From: Bacteroides bouchesdurhonensis
GTDB lineage: Bacteria > Bacteroidota > Bacteroidia > Bacteroidales > Bacteroidaceae
DNA length: 64,000 nucleotides
Reading direction: 5' to 3'
NCBI RefSeq assembly: GCF_900155865.1
Contig: NZ_LT707006.1
Location: 765,626 to 829,625 of the forward strand
Shown: piece by piece, positions 28,309 through 36,242 of the stretch
Layout of the letters: each line of letters begins with the position of its first letter
Numbering within the stretch: the stretch's first letter is position 1
Notes under the pieces: model-generated
The model's database searches: none
The model's input: the letters and a program-made list of their open reading frames with translations, nothing else
Told to the model about the DNA's origin: nothing
Translations under genes and position numbers: made by a program

Positions 28309-29391
28309 TTAAATATAATCGTCTCCCAATTGCATTTGGGCATCGTTTACATATTTGCGGATGGCATGTTCTTCATTTTTAGGGCAGATCAATAATACAT
28401 TATTTGATTCAGCTACAAGATAGCCTTCTAAGCCGTCGATAACGGCTAATTTATTGTTAGGGAGAACCACCATATTATCTTTACTATTATAAATTAGGGA
28501 GTTACAGCTTAGCGCAGCATTCCCGTACATGTCTTTTTCTGACAAGTCATAAAGAGACCCCCATGTGCCTAAATCGGACCATCCGAAATCTCCTAGAGAT
28601 ACATATACGTTGTCAGCTTTCTCCATGATACCAAAATCTATTGATACATTGGGACATGCTGGAAAGTTTTCTTCAATAAATGCTGCTTCTTTATCAGTTC
28701 CATAAATATCTTTGCCAGGTGCTAGTTTCGACGCAAGTTCAGGTAAAAGTAGTTCTGCAGCTTTGATAATTGAATTTACGTTCCACATAAAGAGTCCCGA
28801 GTTCCAATAGAACTCACCGCTTTCTACAAATACTTTCGCGAGTTCCAACTCAGGCTTCTCTGTGAAAGTTTTGACTTTATAGAAGTTATTGCCAGCCGGT
28901 TCATCAATTTGTATATATCCATACCCTGTCTCTGGACGATTAGGTTTGATACCTAATGTTAGAAGTTTCTCGGAACATGAAACAAAATCTAATCCTTTTT
29001 CGATGGCAGAGAGAAATTCTTCTTCTTTCAGAATCAAATGATCCGAAGGAGCTACTACAATATTAGCGTTTGGATTCAAGGCACGAATGTGGTAAGCAGC
29101 CCAAGCAATACAAGGTGCAGTATTTCGTCTAGCTGGTTCTAACAGAATTTGTCTTTCATCCAGTTCAGGTAACTGTTCTTTCACCAAATCAGCATATATA
29201 GTATTGGTGACAATTAGAATATTTTCAGTTGGAATTACTTTTTTGAAACGATCGAAGGTTTGTTGAAGAAGTGAGCGACCAGTTCCGAAGAAATCAAGAA
29301 ATTGTTTAGGCAACGTTTTACGGCTGAAAGGCCAGAAACGACTGCCAATACCGCCCCCCATAATAACACAATAATTATCTTTACCTGTCAT
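28309..29391 (-). CDS. Mannose-1-phosphate guanylyltransferase
   Basis: 360 residues. The nucleotidyltransferase signature is GGGIGSRFWPFSRKTLPKQF (residues ~12-31), with the ILLEPARRNTAPCIAWAA block and VVAPSDHLI typical of GDP-mannose pyrophosphorylases; FTEKPELELAK carries the second conserved EKP. It lacks the C-terminal phosphomannose isomerase domain of the ManC bifunctional form. Family knowledge: makes GDP-mannose from GTP and mannose-1-phosphate for capsule, O-antigen and fucosylated glycan synthesis, in the cytoplasm. It stands alone rather than in a capsule cluster. It is divergent from tRNA-Leu across 163 bp. Confidence 0.95.
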   Translation of the reverse strand: MTGKDNYCVIMGGGIGSRFWPFSRKTLPKQFLDFFGTGRSLLQQTFDRFKKVIPTENILIVTNTIYADLVKEQLPELDERQILLEPARRNTAPCIAWAAYHIRALNPNANIVVAPSDHLILKEEEFLSAIEKGLDFVSCSEKLLTLGIKPNRPETGYGYIQIDEPAGNNFYKVKTFTEKPELELAKVFVESGEFYWNSGLFMWNVNSIIKAAELLLPELASKLAPGKDIYGTDKEAAFIEENFPACPNVSIDFGIMEKADNVYVSLGDFGWSDLGTWGSLYDLSEKDMYGNAALSCNSLIYNSKDNMVVLPNNKLAVIDGLEGYLVAESNNVLLICPKNEEHAIRKYVNDAQMQLGDDYI

Positions 29392-29497
29392 GATTGTGAC
29401 TCTTTTTAAAGTTTCTGCTAATGTACACTTTATTCTCTGAATACAGAAACGTTTAAGATATGTTTTATAAATTTTTGCTCCTTTTTTTAGTGAAACT

Positions 29498-29528
29498 ATT
29501 GCGGATTTAAAATTAAGTCGTATCTTTG
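29498..29528 (+). promoter_or_regulatory. Promoter of tRNA-Leu
   Basis: ATTG (29498-29501), 19-bp spacer, TATCTTTG (29521-29528), 26 bp before the tRNA 5' end. Confidence 0.75.
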
Positions 29529-29554
29529 CACCGCAATTGAGAAATCAAGTATGC

Positions 29555-29638
29555 GCCCAGATGGCGGAATCGGTAGACGCGCTGGTCTCAAACACCAGTG
29601 GATTCACTTCCATCCCGGTTCGACCCCGGGTCTGGGTA
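29555..29638 (+). tRNA. tRNA-Leu (CAA), integration target of the island
   Basis: 84 nt. Acceptor GCCCAGA/TCTGGGT with discriminator A; anticodon stem CTGGT/ACCAG with loop CTCAAAC, giving CAA; a long class II variable arm; T-arm CCGGTTCGACCCCGG. CCA is not encoded. The last 12 nt form most of the 13-bp attachment core, so integration leaves the tRNA intact. Confidence 0.96.
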
Positions 29639-29639
29639 C
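29627..29639 (+). repeat. attL core of the tandem IME array (tRNA side)
   Basis: CGGGTCTGGGTAC, the 3' end of tRNA-Leu. The same 13 bp recur at 41600-41612 and 53573-53585, each exactly 11,973 bp apart. Confidence 0.95.
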
Positions 29640-29647
29640 AAGGAAGA

Positions 29648-29680
29648 AAGCTAAGTATTTGATAATTCAATACTTAGCTT
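29648..29680. terminator. Hairpin terminator at IME left end (copy 1)
   Basis: AAGCTAAGTATT / AATACTTAGCTT perfect 12-bp stem followed by TTTCTTTT, 10 bp after tRNA-Leu. It replaces the tRNA's own terminator, which was pushed to ~53590 by the insertion. Confidence 0.88.
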
Positions 29681-29695
29681 TTTCTTTTGCTTGAA

Positions 29696-29717
29696 TTTTC
29701 CCCACATTTTCCCCACA
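29696..29717. repeat. Integrase arm-type site candidate, left end (copy 1)
   Basis: Two TTTTCCCCACA units in a row. The same 22 bp recur in direct orientation at the right end (41439-41460), with a variant at 41561-41582. Repeats at both ends flanking the core are what a tyrosine integrase's arm sites look like. Confidence 0.6.
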
Positions 29718-29751
29718 CGTGCAAAAAATATAGCAGTAAGTCATTATTTCT

Positions 29752-29783
29752 TTTGGTTGAACGTAGTAAATAAGTTACCTTTG
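29752..29783 (+). promoter_or_regulatory. Promoter of the Fic gene (copy 1)
   Basis: TTTG (29752-29755), 20-bp spacer, TACCTTTG (29776-29783): full Bacteroides consensus; ATG at 29814. Confidence 0.8.
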
Positions 29784-29813
29784 AAAAGAAATAAAGCCTA
29801 TTAAATAAAAGTA

Positions 29814-30623
29814 ATGGAACAAGGTGTTTGGCAAGAAATAGAACTGTTGTACCAGAAGTTTCAAAAACTTGGTATCAGTGAAGCGGTGGACTATGACAAG
29901 TACTACCTTTATTCTCTCATTACCCATTCCACAGCCATAGAAGGCTCAACGTTGACCGAACTTGATACGCAGCTTCTCTTTGACGAGGGAGTAACAGCGA
30001 AAGGGAAACCGCTTGTGCATCATCTGATGAATGAAGATTTGAAGCAAGCGTACGAACTTGCCAAAGTTGAATCAGACAGCCTTGTACCTATAACTCCTAC
30101 TTTTCTGAAAAGGATGAATGCAATGCTGATGCGTACTACTGGCAGCGTTCACAGTGTGATGGGTGGCTCTTTTGATTCTTCTAAAGGAGAGTTCCGTCTA
30201 TGTGGTGTTACGGCTGGTGTTGGCGGACATTCTTATATGAACTATTTGAAAGTTCCTGCTAAGGTGGATGAACTTTGTGCGATTCTTCAAGAGAAGCAAA
30301 AGAAAATGGGAACATTTCGGGAACAATACGAATTGAGCTTTAATGCCCACCTTAATTTAGTAACTATTCATCCGTGGGTGGATGGCAACGGAAGAACAGC
30401 TCGATTATTGATGAACTACATCCAATTTTGCTATCACCTTTTTCCGACCAAAATATTTAAAGAAGATAGAGAAGCCTATATCCTTTCCTTACGTCAATGC
30501 CAAGATGAAGAAACCAATCAGTTGTTCTTGTTGTTTATGGCAGGACAGTTGAAGAAGTCGCTTTCTTTGGAGATTGAAAGGTTTAAAGCTTCGCAAAAGA
30601 AAGGATTCTGTTTTATGTTCTGA
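29814..30623 (+). CDS. Fic-domain protein (probable AMP-transferase), IME copy 1
   Basis: 269 residues. The Fic catalytic motif HPWVDGNGRTAR (residues 186-197) fits HxxxDGNGRxxR, with His186 the general base. An N-terminal inhibitory helix carries STAIEG (39-44), matching the (S/T)xxxE(G/N) auto-inhibition motif, so this is a class II Fic protein that restrains itself rather than using a separate antitoxin. Family knowledge: transfers AMP to a protein hydroxyl. It is read from its own promoter at the attachment end of the element. A diverged homologue holds the same position in a second element remnant at 61,750. The target is unknown; roles in element stability or host modulation are inference. 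Confidence 0.93.
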   Translation: MEQGVWQEIELLYQKFQKLGISEAVDYDKYYLYSLITHSTAIEGSTLTELDTQLLFDEGVTAKGKPLVHHLMNEDLKQAYELAKVESDSLVPITPTFLKRMNAMLMRTTGSVHSVMGGSFDSSKGEFRLCGVTAGVGGHSYMNYLKVPAKVDELCAILQEKQKKMGTFREQYELSFNAHLNLVTIHPWVDGNGRTARLLMNYIQFCYHLFPTKIFKEDREAYILSLRQCQDEETNQLFLLFMAGQLKKSLSLEIERFKASQKKGFCFMF

Positions 30624-30693
30624 TATTATATTAAGCAAAGAATTACTATTTACGAATTTGGGTAACTTTGTGTAGAATTAAAAAAAGTTTAAT

Positions 30694-30870
30694 ATGGACT
30701 TGGTGCAAACTTATCATAAAGCAAATATTTTGATTGCTCAGACTTACGGTATAACAGGTGTACCGGAAAAAGGATATGTTATCGTTACTGTTAATAATGT
30801 TAGATATATTGTATATTTCTACAAAATAGAAAGTGGCTGGAATATTGAGAAAGTAGAAGAATGCTTATAA
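30694..30870 (+). CDS. Small hypothetical protein (58 aa), IME copy 1
   Basis: Reads MDLVQTYHKANILIAQTYG to IEKVEECL. A TAACTTTG -7 box lies at 30663-30670, only 23 bp before the ATG, so it has its own promoter and seems real though short. The C-terminal half is beta-rich (KGYVIVTVNNVRYIVYFYK). It lies 70 bp after the Fic stop on the same strand and could be a Fic partner, but nothing in the sequence proves that. Confidence 0.55.
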   Translation: MDLVQTYHKANILIAQTYGITGVPEKGYVIVTVNNVRYIVYFYKIESGWNIEKVEECL

Positions 30871-30921
30871 CTGAATTCTGCCTTTCTTTCCATTATTACA
30901 GTTGAAGCTAATTTTTTATGT

Positions 30922-31482
30922 TTATCTTCTATATAGTTTATGTAAATGTCTAAACAAATTATGTAGCCAATTTCCTTTTTTCTGAAGTTTTACACCAAAT
31001 ATAGCTTCGCATAAATCACTCATATTTCTTTCTTCCATTCTCTTTTTATTGGCATAGAAATGAGTATTATCTTCTTCACGATAGCTTACAAGAATTCCTG
31101 ATTCAAATCTTAAGAAAAGCTCTTTTTCATACAGTGAAGCATATCCTTGATGTACATATTTCATCATTTTGCCATGTGGAATACGTATAACTTCTGAGTA
31201 CCAATTCGCAAAGACTTTTGTTTGTCCGGGAAATAAAAAATCTAATCCAACTTCTTTATCTGCACCAAATTTTTTATTACCCTCAGATATATTAGCTTTC
31301 AAATCAACAAGATATAATTTATTATCCTCAATAAGCCAAGAACCTATATACCCTCTCCAGCACGCCGTATGTGGAGCAATAAACCTTATATAATGCTTAA
31401 TAAGATAAGAAGCTAATGGCTCTGTCGCAAGATAATATTCTTCACCATTATAAATTAATCGTTCTCTACATTGTGCTGTCAT
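30922..31482 (-). CDS. Hypothetical protein, AT-rich cargo, IME copy 1
   Basis: 186 residues, no signal peptide and no transmembrane helix; not recognised. The composition is rich in aromatic and basic residues, with a basic C-terminus (NWLHNLFRHLHKLYRR). Local GC is clearly lower than in the element's mobility genes, which suggests a separate origin. It is convergent with the small ORF and lies 88 bp after the lipoprotein gene on the same strand, so it may be the last gene of the cargo operon. Confidence 0.65.
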   Translation of the reverse strand: MTAQCRERLIYNGEEYYLATEPLASYLIKHYIRFIAPHTACWRGYIGSWLIEDNKLYLVDLKANISEGNKKFGADKEVGLDFLFPGQTKVFANWYSEVIRIPHGKMMKYVHQGYASLYEKELFLRFESGILVSYREEDNTHFYANKKRMEERNMSDLCEAIFGVKLQKKGNWLHNLFRHLHKLYRR

Positions 31483-31570
31483 AATATATCTAAATTATAA
31501 ATGAAATTTCCACTTATTAGTATTTAACATAACTTTTAAATAGCATTAGGTCTAATGTTACATTTTAGGA

Positions 31571-32344
31571 TTAATACTTTTCAAGTCGTCTAAATATTGC
31601 ACTATATTTATTTGAAATGGTTGAAGTTGGTATAGTTAAAAAAGAATTTTGACTTTCTTTATCTTCACTTTCTATTGCCTTATACTTTGCAAGCAAAGTC
31701 TGTATATAAGATTCCTCTAAATCAACATTTAAATTATGCTGAACAAAATCACGTAACATTTCATAATTGTATTTTAATTCAAATATTTCAATAAAATTCT
31801 TTTCGCCATTTGTATATAAAACAAATTGTCTATCGACAATTGCTCCAGAAGCAGTTCGATAACCGCAAGCATAATATATTCTGTCACCATGAAATTCTTC
31901 TTCCTCCAAATCTTTTATCATTTTTCGAATTTTAGGAACTGATTCACTATAATATATATAATCACAGATTTCGCGTTCTTCTTCTGTAATATATGACTCT
32001 TTAATTTTTTTAGCATATCCTTGAGGCTTTTCAAAATTCGATTCAAAGATGTTTGGAAATAGCCATCCTGTAGTTTTAGTAAGAGGAACATAGTTATTTG
32101 CCAATATAGTTCTTCTTTGGCTTGCATACATATAAAGTTGGCGTTGAATTCTGTATATGTCAGATTTCCAACTGAAACTATCAATATGTTCCTTTACCAT
32201 ATTACGCTCAAAGAAACCATAAGAACCATCTACATTATTACTTATATAGTTCTTCATTTCTTTTGTAATAAAACTCTCACTTTCATTCTCATTACATGAA
32301 GAAAACAAAAGTAGTCCAAACATAAATACTATATACTTAATCAT
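31571..32344 (-). CDS. Hypothetical lipoprotein, cargo operon, IME copy 1
   Basis: 257 residues. A signal peptide with a lipobox (FGLLLFSSC, Cys at ~17) is followed by acidic NENESES, a pattern that in Bacteroides often leads to surface export. Its ATG overlaps the stop of the preceding 393-aa gene (ATGA), showing translational coupling. The body is helical and charged; I recognise no domain. Confidence 0.72.
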   Translation of the reverse strand: MIKYIVFMFGLLLFSSCNENESESFITKEMKNYISNNVDGSYGFFERNMVKEHIDSFSWKSDIYRIQRQLYMYASQRRTILANNYVPLTKTTGWLFPNIFESNFEKPQGYAKKIKESYITEEEREICDYIYYSESVPKIRKMIKDLEEEEFHGDRIYYACGYRTASGAIVDRQFVLYTNGEKNFIEIFELKYNYEMLRDFVQHNLNVDLEESYIQTLLAKYKAIESEDKESQNSFLTIPTSTISNKYSAIFRRLEKY

Positions 32345-33522
32345 AATTCTTTCTTTATTCTATCTAACAATTTTTTTAAAACATCCCTATTATGCTTATT
32401 TTTCAAAGCTTCTGAATAAATTTCATTTGCAGTAGCTAACTTATTAGGCTGGTAAGGTTCTATAAACATTTTAGGATTAGCTTTCGTTATAATTTCATTA
32501 TATAAATACGATATATCAGGTTCTATATTAATTTTAGAACTTAAGCTGTTCGCTGTTGAACGATATTTTGAAAAACGATATATTAGATATGACAAATAAA
32601 CAAATAGTATAAAAAATAATGTCCAAAAGCAAATTTTGACAACAAAAAAGTGCTCTGTATAATAAGTTTCTTTATCATTATTATAGTTTAGATGATTAAA
32701 TGTGACTTCATAAGTCAACAGTGGATATGTATCATAATACACACGATAAAAACCATTATAAATCCAATTTATTCGATGCCCACATAACGGTTCGCCTTCT
32801 GGGTTAGGTGAGAGTTTTATATTTTCAAAATTTACATAATTATTGTCTTCAAAGTTTTGATAATGACCTTCTGTCTGCAAGTAGTAATAGCGATTGTAAA
32901 GACTTAAAATTTTATTAATTGTTTTCTTGTTATTTTGATTATAGCAATCCTTATAATTTCTATCTTCTTTTATAAGGTACTCAAGTGCACTAGTACAACT
33001 CTCATCTAAAGAAGGTCTCCAATCTCTCAAATTATATGAAGATTGTAAGTACCCTACAGCTACTGGTTTAAAAATAAACATCTGAAACTTATCTTTCTCT
33101 TGATATTTCAGCAAGAAGGCCCTCCAAGGCATATTCTTTACTGCATTCAATTCATATAACTCCCTAAAACACCCCGGCCTTAAACATTTGAACATTGTTG
33201 ATGTTAGTAGAGGGAATCTGTCATAAGGGAATAGCCTTTCAACAGAACTATAGAAAGTTGCATCTTTTTCATTCCTATTATCAATAAACTGAACTGCATC
33301 CATATCCATAGGAACATAAGACGTACTGCCATACTCTTCTGAATACATCAAACGAGATTCTCCTGCCCAATATTCATTTAATTTATCATAGAACTCCTTC
33401 TGTAAAGTGTTCTTTTTCTTTTCCACATAACTCTCTGACATCTGTAAAACATGCAAGTGCAAGAAATAGTAAGCTATAGGAAAGAATATTAATACTAAAA
33501 TACCAATAAAAATTTTCTTCAT
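32341..33522 (-). CDS. Hypothetical inner-membrane protein with two TM helices, cargo operon, IME copy 1
   Basis: 393 residues. One N-terminal hydrophobic helix (FIGILVLIFFPIAYYFL) and one near residues 300-322 (VKICFWTLFFILFVYLSYLIY) would place ~270 residues in the periplasm and ~70 C-terminal residues in the cytoplasm. The periplasmic part contains several Cys (PGCFRELY, DESCTSALEY, NYKDCYN) that could form disulfides. It starts 14 bp after the stop of the 230-aa secreted protein gene and overlaps the lipoprotein gene by 4 bp. Family not recognised. Confidence 0.72.
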   Translation of the reverse strand: MKKIFIGILVLIFFPIAYYFLHLHVLQMSESYVEKKKNTLQKEFYDKLNEYWAGESRLMYSEEYGSTSYVPMDMDAVQFIDNRNEKDATFYSSVERLFPYDRFPLLTSTMFKCLRPGCFRELYELNAVKNMPWRAFLLKYQEKDKFQMFIFKPVAVGYLQSSYNLRDWRPSLDESCTSALEYLIKEDRNYKDCYNQNNKKTINKILSLYNRYYYLQTEGHYQNFEDNNYVNFENIKLSPNPEGEPLCGHRINWIYNGFYRVYYDTYPLLTYEVTFNHLNYNNDKETYYTEHFFVVKICFWTLFFILFVYLSYLIYRFSKYRSTANSLSSKINIEPDISYLYNEIITKANPKMFIEPYQPNKLATANEIYSEALKNKHNRDVLKKLLDRIKKEL

Positions 33523-33536
33523 CTTTACAATTACAT

Positions 33537-34229
33537 TTATTTACGAATAGATTTGGCTTTTACAACTTTACGATAAGAAACATTTTCGTTATCTTTAAAT
33601 TGAATCATTCTATATTTATTTCCACCAACATAATAAGACCCTCCAGCACCATATGGTCCTTCATACGTAAATGTCACTTCAATATTATGATAGCAATTAT
33701 TCATATAATCATTTCTTGGGCGAGTGCTCTTTACAAACATCATCTTAAAATCTTCATACGAATATTCTACAAAATAGGCATCAGGACATGTTACGTTAAG
33801 TATTCTTTTCTCCCAACCAGCTTCATCAAAAAGAGGCTCCAATAATACTTCCATTACAGTTCCCTCAATACCACTAGAAGTATATCCTGCAATAGTTCTT
33901 AATAACTCTTCAAAAGCATCTGCAATGGCTTGCATTTTATCTGTCGTATCATAAAACAGTCTCACTTTATAATTATCCCATTTTGAAAGAACTTCATATT
34001 TGTTAGATTGTATTTCTTTATATATTGTATTCAATTCCTTTAATTGATTAAATACAATTATTGTGTTGCTATGGTTATTAGGAAATTTCAAAAAAGATGC
34101 AGAAGCATCTAACAATAAATCATTTACCTTTTCCAATTCATTCAAACTTCTGTCATAATCATCTTGTGAGAACGAAGGAATAGTACATATCAAACACACA
34201 AAAAATATAAGCAATTTCATTCTTCTCAT
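33537..34229 (-). CDS. Hypothetical secreted protein, first gene of cargo operon, IME copy 1
   Basis: 230 residues with a signal peptide (LLIFFVCLICTIPSFSQ). The mature protein is helical in its first half (LNELEKVNDLLLDASASFL) and beta-rich in the second (YHNIEVTFTYEGPYGAGGS). Not recognised. It heads a tight operon of secreted, membrane and lipoprotein genes, which suggests one envelope complex. The RNA-like palindrome at 34371-34514 lies in its 5' leader region. Confidence 0.7.
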   Translation of the reverse strand: MRRMKLLIFFVCLICTIPSFSQDDYDRSLNELEKVNDLLLDASASFLKFPNNHSNTIIVFNQLKELNTIYKEIQSNKYEVLSKWDNYKVRLFYDTTDKMQAIADAFEELLRTIAGYTSSGIEGTVMEVLLEPLFDEAGWEKRILNVTCPDAYFVEYSYEDFKMMFVKSTRPRNDYMNNCYHNIEVTFTYEGPYGAGGSYYVGGNKYRMIQFKDNENVSYRKVVKAKSIRK

Positions 34230-34370
34230 TTTACAATTAAATTTATTCTACAATCAGAGTATTTAATTAAAGTATAGCCTTTTAGATTACATATACAATA
34301 ATCATCTAATATCAAATATAAAATTTATTATTCTTCTCAATATCCAAGAAAAGATAATATTAAATTATAA

Positions 34371-34514
34371 AGCGTGGAACTGTAATGCCACGTCTTTGAA
34401 TGAAGGTCCTGAGAAAACCTTTGTGTACAGATGTAACAATAGCAGCCCACGCTATAGCGTGAGAACCACTATGCTATTCTTGTACACGTTTGAAAGTTTC
34501 TCAGGTTTTCATTC
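34371..34514 (-). ncRNA. Candidate structured RNA/leader upstream of the cargo operon (copy 1)
   Basis: Within the 399-bp gap between relaxase and cargo operon. A large imperfect palindrome (34398-34514) has arms including CCTGAGAAA/TTTCTCAGG and GTGTACA/TGTACAC around a perfect centre CACGCTATAGCGTG (34448-34461). On the minus strand AGCGTGG (34453-34447) can also pair with CCACGCT (34377-34371), followed by TTTATAATTT. The 13-mer TATAGCGTGGGCT is shared with 59216-59228. Confidence 0.5.
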
Positions 34515-34628
34515 GCAAGAAATAAGCATAACGCTTCTTCTAAATTTTAATATGTCTTGGACAGAGTTGTCTCAATCCGCTTACAAAGATATTTAATTTT
34601 ATTGAGATACAATCAAATACTATCAATA

Positions 34629-36032
34629 TTACATTCTGAATCCTCTACTTTTTCTTGATTCTTCCGTTGATTGTCGTAAACCTTGCCTTAATTTCTCCCA
34701 TTGCTCTTTGAACCATTCGCTGATTGGTTGTCGGTTTATAGTTAGCACCAATTTGTTATCATCAACCGAACTTTTCTCCACTTTGAAAACATCATTCTTT
34801 ATTTCAAATCTTCGTCTATGCTCTTCGGAATAGACTTTTCCATTGCATCTGATAGCTTCCTTTTTGGTCAAAAGACTGTTTACCATGTCTTTGGTAAATC
34901 CGATGGCATAGCAGAGTTTTTCCATTTTCAACATTTCTTTGAGCAATGGGAACCAGTTGAACGCTTTTTCAAGAATGGCGTTCAATCGTGATATTTCCTT
35001 GTCTTTGGCTTCAAGTTCTTGATGATGTATTTCTTGAAGATTGCGAATCTGCTTGCCATGCTGTTCCTGCATTTGTTGCATCTTGACTTTTAATTCATCA
35101 ATGCCCTTGTCACGCTTGGCTATTTCATGCCGTAAACTCTCGTTGGCTTGCTCCAAATCTTTCAATTTTCCGCTGCCGAAAAGAGAACCGACGCCACTTG
35201 CTATGGCTGTGGCTGCATCAGTGGCTACACTTTTGAGCTTGTCGGTGCGTATCTCCGATTTTACCTGTTTGAGTTCCTGTTCGGCAAGGCTTACCTGTTG
35301 CTCCTTGTGTCGCTTGGTTTCCTCTATACGTTGCAGTTCGGCTTTCTGCTTCTCAATGATGAAGTCGTTTCGTTCCAGATGCTCTTTGCCTGTAACAGCT
35401 TTTGCCTGCCCACGTTCCATCAGGAGAATATCGGAAGCAAGGGTCTGCATGGTTGCCATATCCTCGTCATTGAGCTTTCGGCTCTTTCCGGTTTCGTGGT
35501 TCATCCAGTCGAAAACGATATGTGCATGATAATTCGGCTTGAACCATCTGCTCCCGACCTGAAAACTTTCCCTGTCTTCCGCTTCCGGCTGACCGTTCAG
35601 CCAATGCCCTTCGTCTTTGTGCAGGAAAATTTGTAATGGAGTGATGCCCCAGCGTCTTTGACACTCTTCACCGAATTTGCGTACATCAGCCAGTGTGGTA
35701 TCCGGTCTGATGAGCAATACTCCTTCACGGATGGGTGAACATCCCGCCACCTTGATAATTTTTCCATTCTTTCCCTTGCGTTCCCTTTCCTTTTCCTGCA
35801 TGGCACGTCCGGTCTTTTCCTTGACCATTTGCTTGATATTGTCATAATGAGTTCGCAGTTCGGGAGTGCCGAAGTCGGGATTTATCCACTGTTCGTTGTC
35901 GGTGGAAAGTTCGGGAACGACATAGATTCTGGACTCCCCGATATTACGCATATACTCGGCAGTCCTTCGGTTGTGCGCCTCGCTCGATGCGATTCTGCAA
36001 GGCTTGATATGTATGCTTGATTTTGTTGCCAT
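34629..36032 (-). CDS. MobV-type relaxase (Pre/Mob family), IME copy 1
   Basis: 467 residues. The N-terminal relaxase domain (1-~215) has the MobV metal-binding region HKDEGH (138-143) and YHAHIVFDWMN (168-178). A long coiled coil (~225-345, including KQKAELQRIEETKRHKEQQ) and a basic C-terminal domain follow. Family knowledge: nicks oriT, binds the 5' end and leads single-stranded transfer through a helper conjugation machine, as for Tn4555 and pBI143 Mob proteins. The hairpin-rich segment directly upstream (36033-36242) is the likely oriT. Confidence 0.9.
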   Translation of the reverse strand: MATKSSIHIKPCRIASSEAHNRRTAEYMRNIGESRIYVVPELSTDNEQWINPDFGTPELRTHYDNIKQMVKEKTGRAMQEKERERKGKNGKIIKVAGCSPIREGVLLIRPDTTLADVRKFGEECQRRWGITPLQIFLHKDEGHWLNGQPEAEDRESFQVGSRWFKPNYHAHIVFDWMNHETGKSRKLNDEDMATMQTLASDILLMERGQAKAVTGKEHLERNDFIIEKQKAELQRIEETKRHKEQQVSLAEQELKQVKSEIRTDKLKSVATDAATAIASGVGSLFGSGKLKDLEQANESLRHEIAKRDKGIDELKVKMQQMQEQHGKQIRNLQEIHHQELEAKDKEISRLNAILEKAFNWFPLLKEMLKMEKLCYAIGFTKDMVNSLLTKKEAIRCNGKVYSEEHRRRFEIKNDVFKVEKSSVDDNKLVLTINRQPISEWFKEQWEKLRQGLRQSTEESRKSRGFRM

Positions 36033-36242
36033 AGCTTCTTTTCTTTGTTTGCAATTGATTATTCTGCTCGCTTTCGCAGAGGGGTTCTTAGGGGTAACCC
36101 ATAAGCGGAGATTGCAAAGAGAGGGTCACTCTTTGCTCGGGGTTCTCAGGGGTGAAACACCCTGAGTGGGTCATTAGGGCAAAGCCCTAATCCCCTCGGG
36201 AGAGCCCACAACTACGAAAGCGGAGCGTGTAGTTATAGTGGG
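36033..36242. other. oriT candidate: GC-rich multi-hairpin segment (copy 1)
   Basis: Between primase stop and relaxase start. It holds ATTAGGGC-AAA-GCCCTAAT (36173-36191), CTCAGGGGTG-AAA-CACCCTGAG with one bulge (36145-36166), and an outer GCCCAC...GTGGGC pair (36204-36243). Several perfect stems immediately upstream of a mob gene are what MobV oriT regions look like. No nick consensus was tested. Confidence 0.55.

Noticed and set aside
29696..29717. TTTTCCCCACA repeats as DnaA boxes
   Set aside because: They resemble TTATCCACA but have an extra C and occur symmetrically at both element ends, which fits integrase arm sites better.
34396..34596. 66-residue plus-strand ORF (and its copy at 46369)
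   Set aside because: It lies entirely over the palindromic RNA candidate; the codons follow the inverted repeat rather than a protein pattern.
35041..35636. Two 162-residue plus-strand ORFs opposite the relaxase
   Set aside because: Cys/Ser-rich translations of antisense coiled-coil codons; no start context.
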